NCBI GenBank assembly: GCA_963717985.1 | Contig: CAVQYC010000001.1 | Span: 310,001 to 374,000, forward strand | Source: BOG-1155 sp963717985 | Lineage (GTDB): Bacteria > Desulfobacterota > Syntrophorhabdia > Syntrophorhabdales > WCHB1-27 | DNA: 64,000 nt | Reading direction: 5' to 3' | Part shown: positions 61,216-64,000 of the stretch, piece by piece | How the letters are laid out: each line of letters opens with the position of its first letter | Position numbering within the stretch: position 1 is the first letter of the stretch | The notes under the pieces: generated by a model | Told to the model about the DNA's origin: nothing | Databases searched by the model: none | What the model saw: only the letters and a program-made list of their open reading frames with translations | Made by a program: the position numbers and the translations under genes

Positions 61216-63160
61216 TTTAGAAATTGATTTATCACGGGGAAACATTGAGAGGGTAGAAACCGACCCGAAATTAACCGAACTTCATCTTGGGGGTTTAGGT
61301 ACTAACTCCAAGATATTATGGGATAGGGTTCCCCCCGAGACTGAACCCCTTTCCCCTGACGATCTTCTGATATTCAGCACCGGTCTTTTATGCGGCACCC
61401 CTGCTCCAGGCGCCAATCGTACCATTATTACCGCCTATTCTCCTCAGACTTTGTTAATGGGATATTCAATGATGGGTGGGTTTTGGGCGCCGGAATTGAA
61501 GTATGCCGGTTATGACAAAGTGATCCTTCGCGGCAAGTCCCCCAGTCTGGTATATATATGGATACACAATGACAAGGTAGAAATACGTGATGCCTCTCAT
61601 TTGCAGGGTAAAGGCGCCGTTGAAACGCAAGAACTCATTAAGAAGGAATTGAACGAGCCGAACGCCCACGTGGCTGCTATAGGCCTGGCCGGTGAGAATC
61701 GGGTCTATACGGCTTCCATCGAGCAGGGCCGCTCCAGCGCCAGCCGACTCGGATTAGGCGCCGTGATGGGAGCCAAAGGGGTAAAGGCGATAGCTGTTCG
61801 CGGGACAAAGGACGTCAATCTTGCCCGACCGGCCGAATTTTTAGAGCTCTGCAACGACGTGCTGAAATATATAAAATACCGAAACGAGAATCCGGTTCCG
61901 AATGTAATGACCATTTTACAGGGGCTTGGGTCACCGCAAGAGATGCTCCACGTGGATGAGAAGTGGCACACGGAAAATTTCATGTGGGGAAATTCCCGCA
62001 CTCGGAGAAAAGACTTCTGGAACAAGGAAATTGAAGAGAGATGGAAGAGTGTTCAATTAAATGCGCGGAAGCGATTAATAAGCTGCTATAACTGTCCGAT
62101 GAAATGCGGGGCCATAATTTCCGTCCCGGGACTTTCGACCTACATGATGAAATGCTTCTCGAAACTTACCTATACCATGGCGGCCTTTGTAGATGACCTG
62201 GATTTTGGTTTTAAAATCGCTCAACGTGCGACGGAGTATGGAGTAGACGGGTTCTCAACCCCGCAAATTATGGCCTTCGCCTTTGAGCTTAAAGAAGCCG
62301 GCATCTTGACTGACGATGACTTTGCAGGATGTCCCTCCGATAACGAGGGGAAATTTTACTGGCTCCTTGACAGAATTGTCCGGCGCGAAGGGATAGGAGA
62401 TATTCTGGCCAATGGCACGCATTGGGCAGCCCAACAGATCGGTAAGGGCGCAGAAGCGTATGCCCATAATAATATTAAGAAACATGAGCAGTTACCCCTC
62501 AAGCTTGGGATGCTGAACCCTGTTTATTTCCTCATGTACGCTACCGGCGAGAAGATAAACATAACCCAGATTGAAGGGCAGTTCCCCCAGTCGCCTTTTG
62601 CGACGATGGAGGAGAGAGAAGGGTTTATAAAGGATTGGGTCCAGGTTCCCGATGAGAAGTTTAAGCAAATTGTTCTGGACTGGGAAATGCGCGGAGAACG
62701 CTCAAATCCCTACTACCCGACTGTTGACATGTCCGTTGATATTGTTGACTGGCAAGAGATGATACACTACTTTGACGACGCCACCGGGGTGTGCGCCGGT
62801 TTGTCGTCATTTCCCTTGAAGCCTCCCTATCATATACACAATTACCCGAAACTTATCTCGGCAGCGACGGGGATCGACATGGATGAAGAGGGCCTCAAGA
62901 ACGTGTACAGGAGGAACCGAAATCTGCTCAGAGCCGTTAATGTAAGAAGGGGCTTGCGAAGAGCCGATGAGGTGCCGCCGGAAGATCACTGGAAGAAAAG
63001 ATTTCCCGAGCTTGAAGCCCAGCTTTTGGATGCGTACTACAAATTCAAGGGATGGGATGATCAGGGTATTCCTACGAAAAAGACTTTACAGGAATTGGAT
63101 CTGGGCTACGTTGCCGAAGACTTAGAACAGAGAGGTATCATAAAAGATGGCCAAGATTAA
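61190..63160 (+). CDS. bamB: BamB-like tungsten aldehyde:ferredoxin oxidoreductase family subunit, copy 2
   Basis: A 656-residue paralogue of the protein at 50844-52814 with the same length. Iron-sulfur ligands are in CYNCPMKC (about residues 296-303) and the late Cys in DDATGVCAGLSSF. Shared blocks include GSPQEMLHVDEKWHTENFMW and PPYHIHNYPKLISAATG. Differences cluster on the segment DDATGVC versus DDACCIC and around residues 90-130, so the copies may differ in substrate or partner. GAGGGG lies at good spacing before the ATG. It overlaps bamC by 14 bases, and a bamD-like gene follows, giving the complete gene order expected for the class II reductase. Confidence 0.87.
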   Translation: MRYGEIGFNLEIDLSRGNIERVETDPKLTELHLGGLGTNSKILWDRVPPETEPLSPDDLLIFSTGLLCGTPAPGANRTIITAYSPQTLLMGYSMMGGFWAPELKYAGYDKVILRGKSPSLVYIWIHNDKVEIRDASHLQGKGAVETQELIKKELNEPNAHVAAIGLAGENRVYTASIEQGRSSASRLGLGAVMGAKGVKAIAVRGTKDVNLARPAEFLELCNDVLKYIKYRNENPVPNVMTILQGLGSPQEMLHVDEKWHTENFMWGNSRTRRKDFWNKEIEERWKSVQLNARKRLISCYNCPMKCGAIISVPGLSTYMMKCFSKLTYTMAAFVDDLDFGFKIAQRATEYGVDGFSTPQIMAFAFELKEAGILTDDDFAGCPSDNEGKFYWLLDRIVRREGIGDILANGTHWAAQQIGKGAEAYAHNNIKKHEQLPLKLGMLNPVYFLMYATGEKINITQIEGQFPQSPFATMEEREGFIKDWVQVPDEKFKQIVLDWEMRGERSNPYYPTVDMSVDIVDWQEMIHYFDDATGVCAGLSSFPLKPPYHIHNYPKLISAATGIDMDEEGLKNVYRRNRNLLRAVNVRRGLRRADEVPPEDHWKKRFPELEAQLLDAYYKFKGWDDQGIPTKKTLQELDLGYVAEDLEQRGIIKDGQD

Positions 63161-63686
63161 GAAGAAAGTTAAGACAATCAAGATCGACCTTGATAAATGC
63201 AATGGTTGCCGGGCATGTGAGGTAATCTGCTCCGCTTTTCACGCTGCACCGAAATACAGCAGCAATAATCCGGCGAGGTCTCGCATTCGGATGATTCGCG
63301 ACCCAATAAGAGACGTCTACGTTCCGGTATATGCGGGTGAGTATACCGCAGCCGAGTGTATGGGCAGAGACCAATATGTGATTGACGGAAAGGAATATGA
63401 CGCGTGCGGCTTTTGCAGGGCTTCCTGTCCGTCCAGGGACGCTTTCAAAGAACCCGATTCCGGCCTTCCTCTGAAGTGCGATATGTGTGAGGACGATCCC
63501 GCACTAGAAAAACCCTTGTGTGTTCAATGGTGTCTTAATGATGCCCTGGTTTATGAAGAAAGGGAAGAGGAAGTAGAAGAAGAAGCGAGGCTGGAGGACG
63601 TGGACATAGGCCTGGAATCATTGATAGACAAACATGGAATGCAGAAGGTAATGGATACTGTTGCCCGATTGGCAAAGAAGGGCTAA
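63147..63686 (+). CDS. bamC: BamC-like ferredoxin-type electron transfer subunit, copy 2
   Basis: A 179-residue protein with the same iron-sulfur arrangement as copy 1: CNGCRACEVIC, ACGFCRASCP, and LKCDMCEDDP with LCVQWC. Acidic C-terminal segment. Coupled to bamB by overlap. Together with the bamD-like gene it would carry electrons between the heterodisulfide-reductase-like module and the tungsten subunit. Confidence 0.87.
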   Translation: MAKIKKKVKTIKIDLDKCNGCRACEVICSAFHAAPKYSSNNPARSRIRMIRDPIRDVYVPVYAGEYTAAECMGRDQYVIDGKEYDACGFCRASCPSRDAFKEPDSGLPLKCDMCEDDPALEKPLCVQWCLNDALVYEEREEEVEEEARLEDVDIGLESLIDKHGMQKVMDTVARLAKKG

Positions 63687-63719
63687 AACGTTAAGATAAA
63701 ATACGAGGATTAAAATATC

Positions 63720-64000
63720 GTGGAGACTGTAGCCCCCTTCAAAGAGGTAATGGATGAGGTAAAAGAGAAAGGCGGAGAGGCGGTAAAATTTTGCTATCAG
63801 TGCGGAAAATGCGATACTGTCTGTCCCTGGAACAGGGTGAGAAAATTCAGTATGCGCAAGCTGATCCGTGAGGCCACATTCGGCTTGAGTGAGATAGAAC
63901 GCGAAGAGATATGGCGTTGTACTACCTGCGGAAAGTGCCCTCAGCGATGCCCCAGGGACGTAAAGCAGATAAATGACATGATGGCCCTGCGCAGGGTTGC
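63720..64000 (+). CDS. bamD: BamD-like iron-sulfur protein (heterodisulfide reductase subunit type), 5' part
   Basis: The first 93 codons are present; the gene runs off the window. GTG start 63720, product VETVAPFKEVMDEVKEKGGE. Two ferredoxin motifs are visible: CYQCGKCDTVCP (about residues 29-40) and CTTCGKCPQRCP (about 72-83), as in HdrC/HdrD-type proteins and BamD. It is 33 bases after bamC. A remnant of the same start is at 53374 after copy 1 of bamC. Confidence 0.75.
   Translation, partial: METVAPFKEVMDEVKEKGGEAVKFCYQCGKCDTVCPWNRVRKFSMRKLIREATFGLSEIEREEIWRCTTCGKCPQRCPRDVKQINDMMALRRV

Overview
The window looks like the chromosome of a strictly anaerobic, fermentative or syntrophic deltaproteobacterium (Desulfobacterota), possibly a Syntrophorhabdus-type aromatic degrader. 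This rests on two gene pairs resembling the tungsten subunit and ferredoxin subunit of class II benzoyl-CoA reductase (BamB/BamC), an oxygen-independent cobalamin pathway, and a gene set of the Desulfovibrio DVU_1553-1557 families. The species assignment is inference. I saw no rRNA, tRNA, CRISPR array or prophage.

Layout. (1) 122-15414, minus strand: a surface-glycan operon with neuA/neuB-like genes, a flippase gene frameshifted in a homopolymer, a three-domain nucleotidyltransferase/PLP-enzyme/methyltransferase fusion next to a LicD-like protein, two small-molecule or glycan transferases, a sugar aminotransferase cut by an IS630 element, and the glycosyltransferases and Wzy-like protein that finish the operon. 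A LuxR-type regulator with an apparently complete acyl-homoserine-lactone pocket lies just upstream, and a lux-box-like palindrome sits between it and the operon. (2) 16845-27694: an exported Gly/Ala-rich protein, a PatB/MalY C-S lyase, a REC/HD-GYP regulator, a large sensor kinase with a REC-kinase partner, an OmpR-type two-component pair and a DegP/HtrA protease preceded by three 11-bp direct repeats. (3) 27763-43825, minus strand: a 16-gene cobalamin operon led by a B12 riboswitch with its own terminator, containing the fusions CbiX-CbiC, CbiE-CbiT and CbiG-CbiH, plus cobalt-transport genes. CbiJ, CobS and CbiM are not in the window. (4) 43932-49383: small stress and housekeeping genes (EF-hand protein, MsrA, cold-shock protein, FtsH) with clear terminators.

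(5) 49835-64000: the most unusual part. A unit made of mobB, methyltransferase, C-GCAxxG-C-C protein, radical SAM protein, CoA-ligase-like protein, moeA, bamB, bamC and bamD-like genes appears to have been duplicated in tandem and then eroded. Copy 1 keeps bamB/bamC, but its accessory genes survive only as a chain of deletion scars: a methyltransferase start joined to a C-GCAxxG-C-C tail, then to the first bases of the radical SAM gene, then to the end of the ligase gene. Its bamD and mobB are broken and it carries an IS3 transposase remnant. Copy 2 is mostly intact but has a broken methyltransferase, and a 43-codon bamB relic overlaps the start of mobB. The linkage of W/Mo-cofactor genes (MoeA, MobB) and the DVU_155x-type set to a tungsten oxidoreductase suggests a maturation system for a tungsten enzyme; that role is inference.
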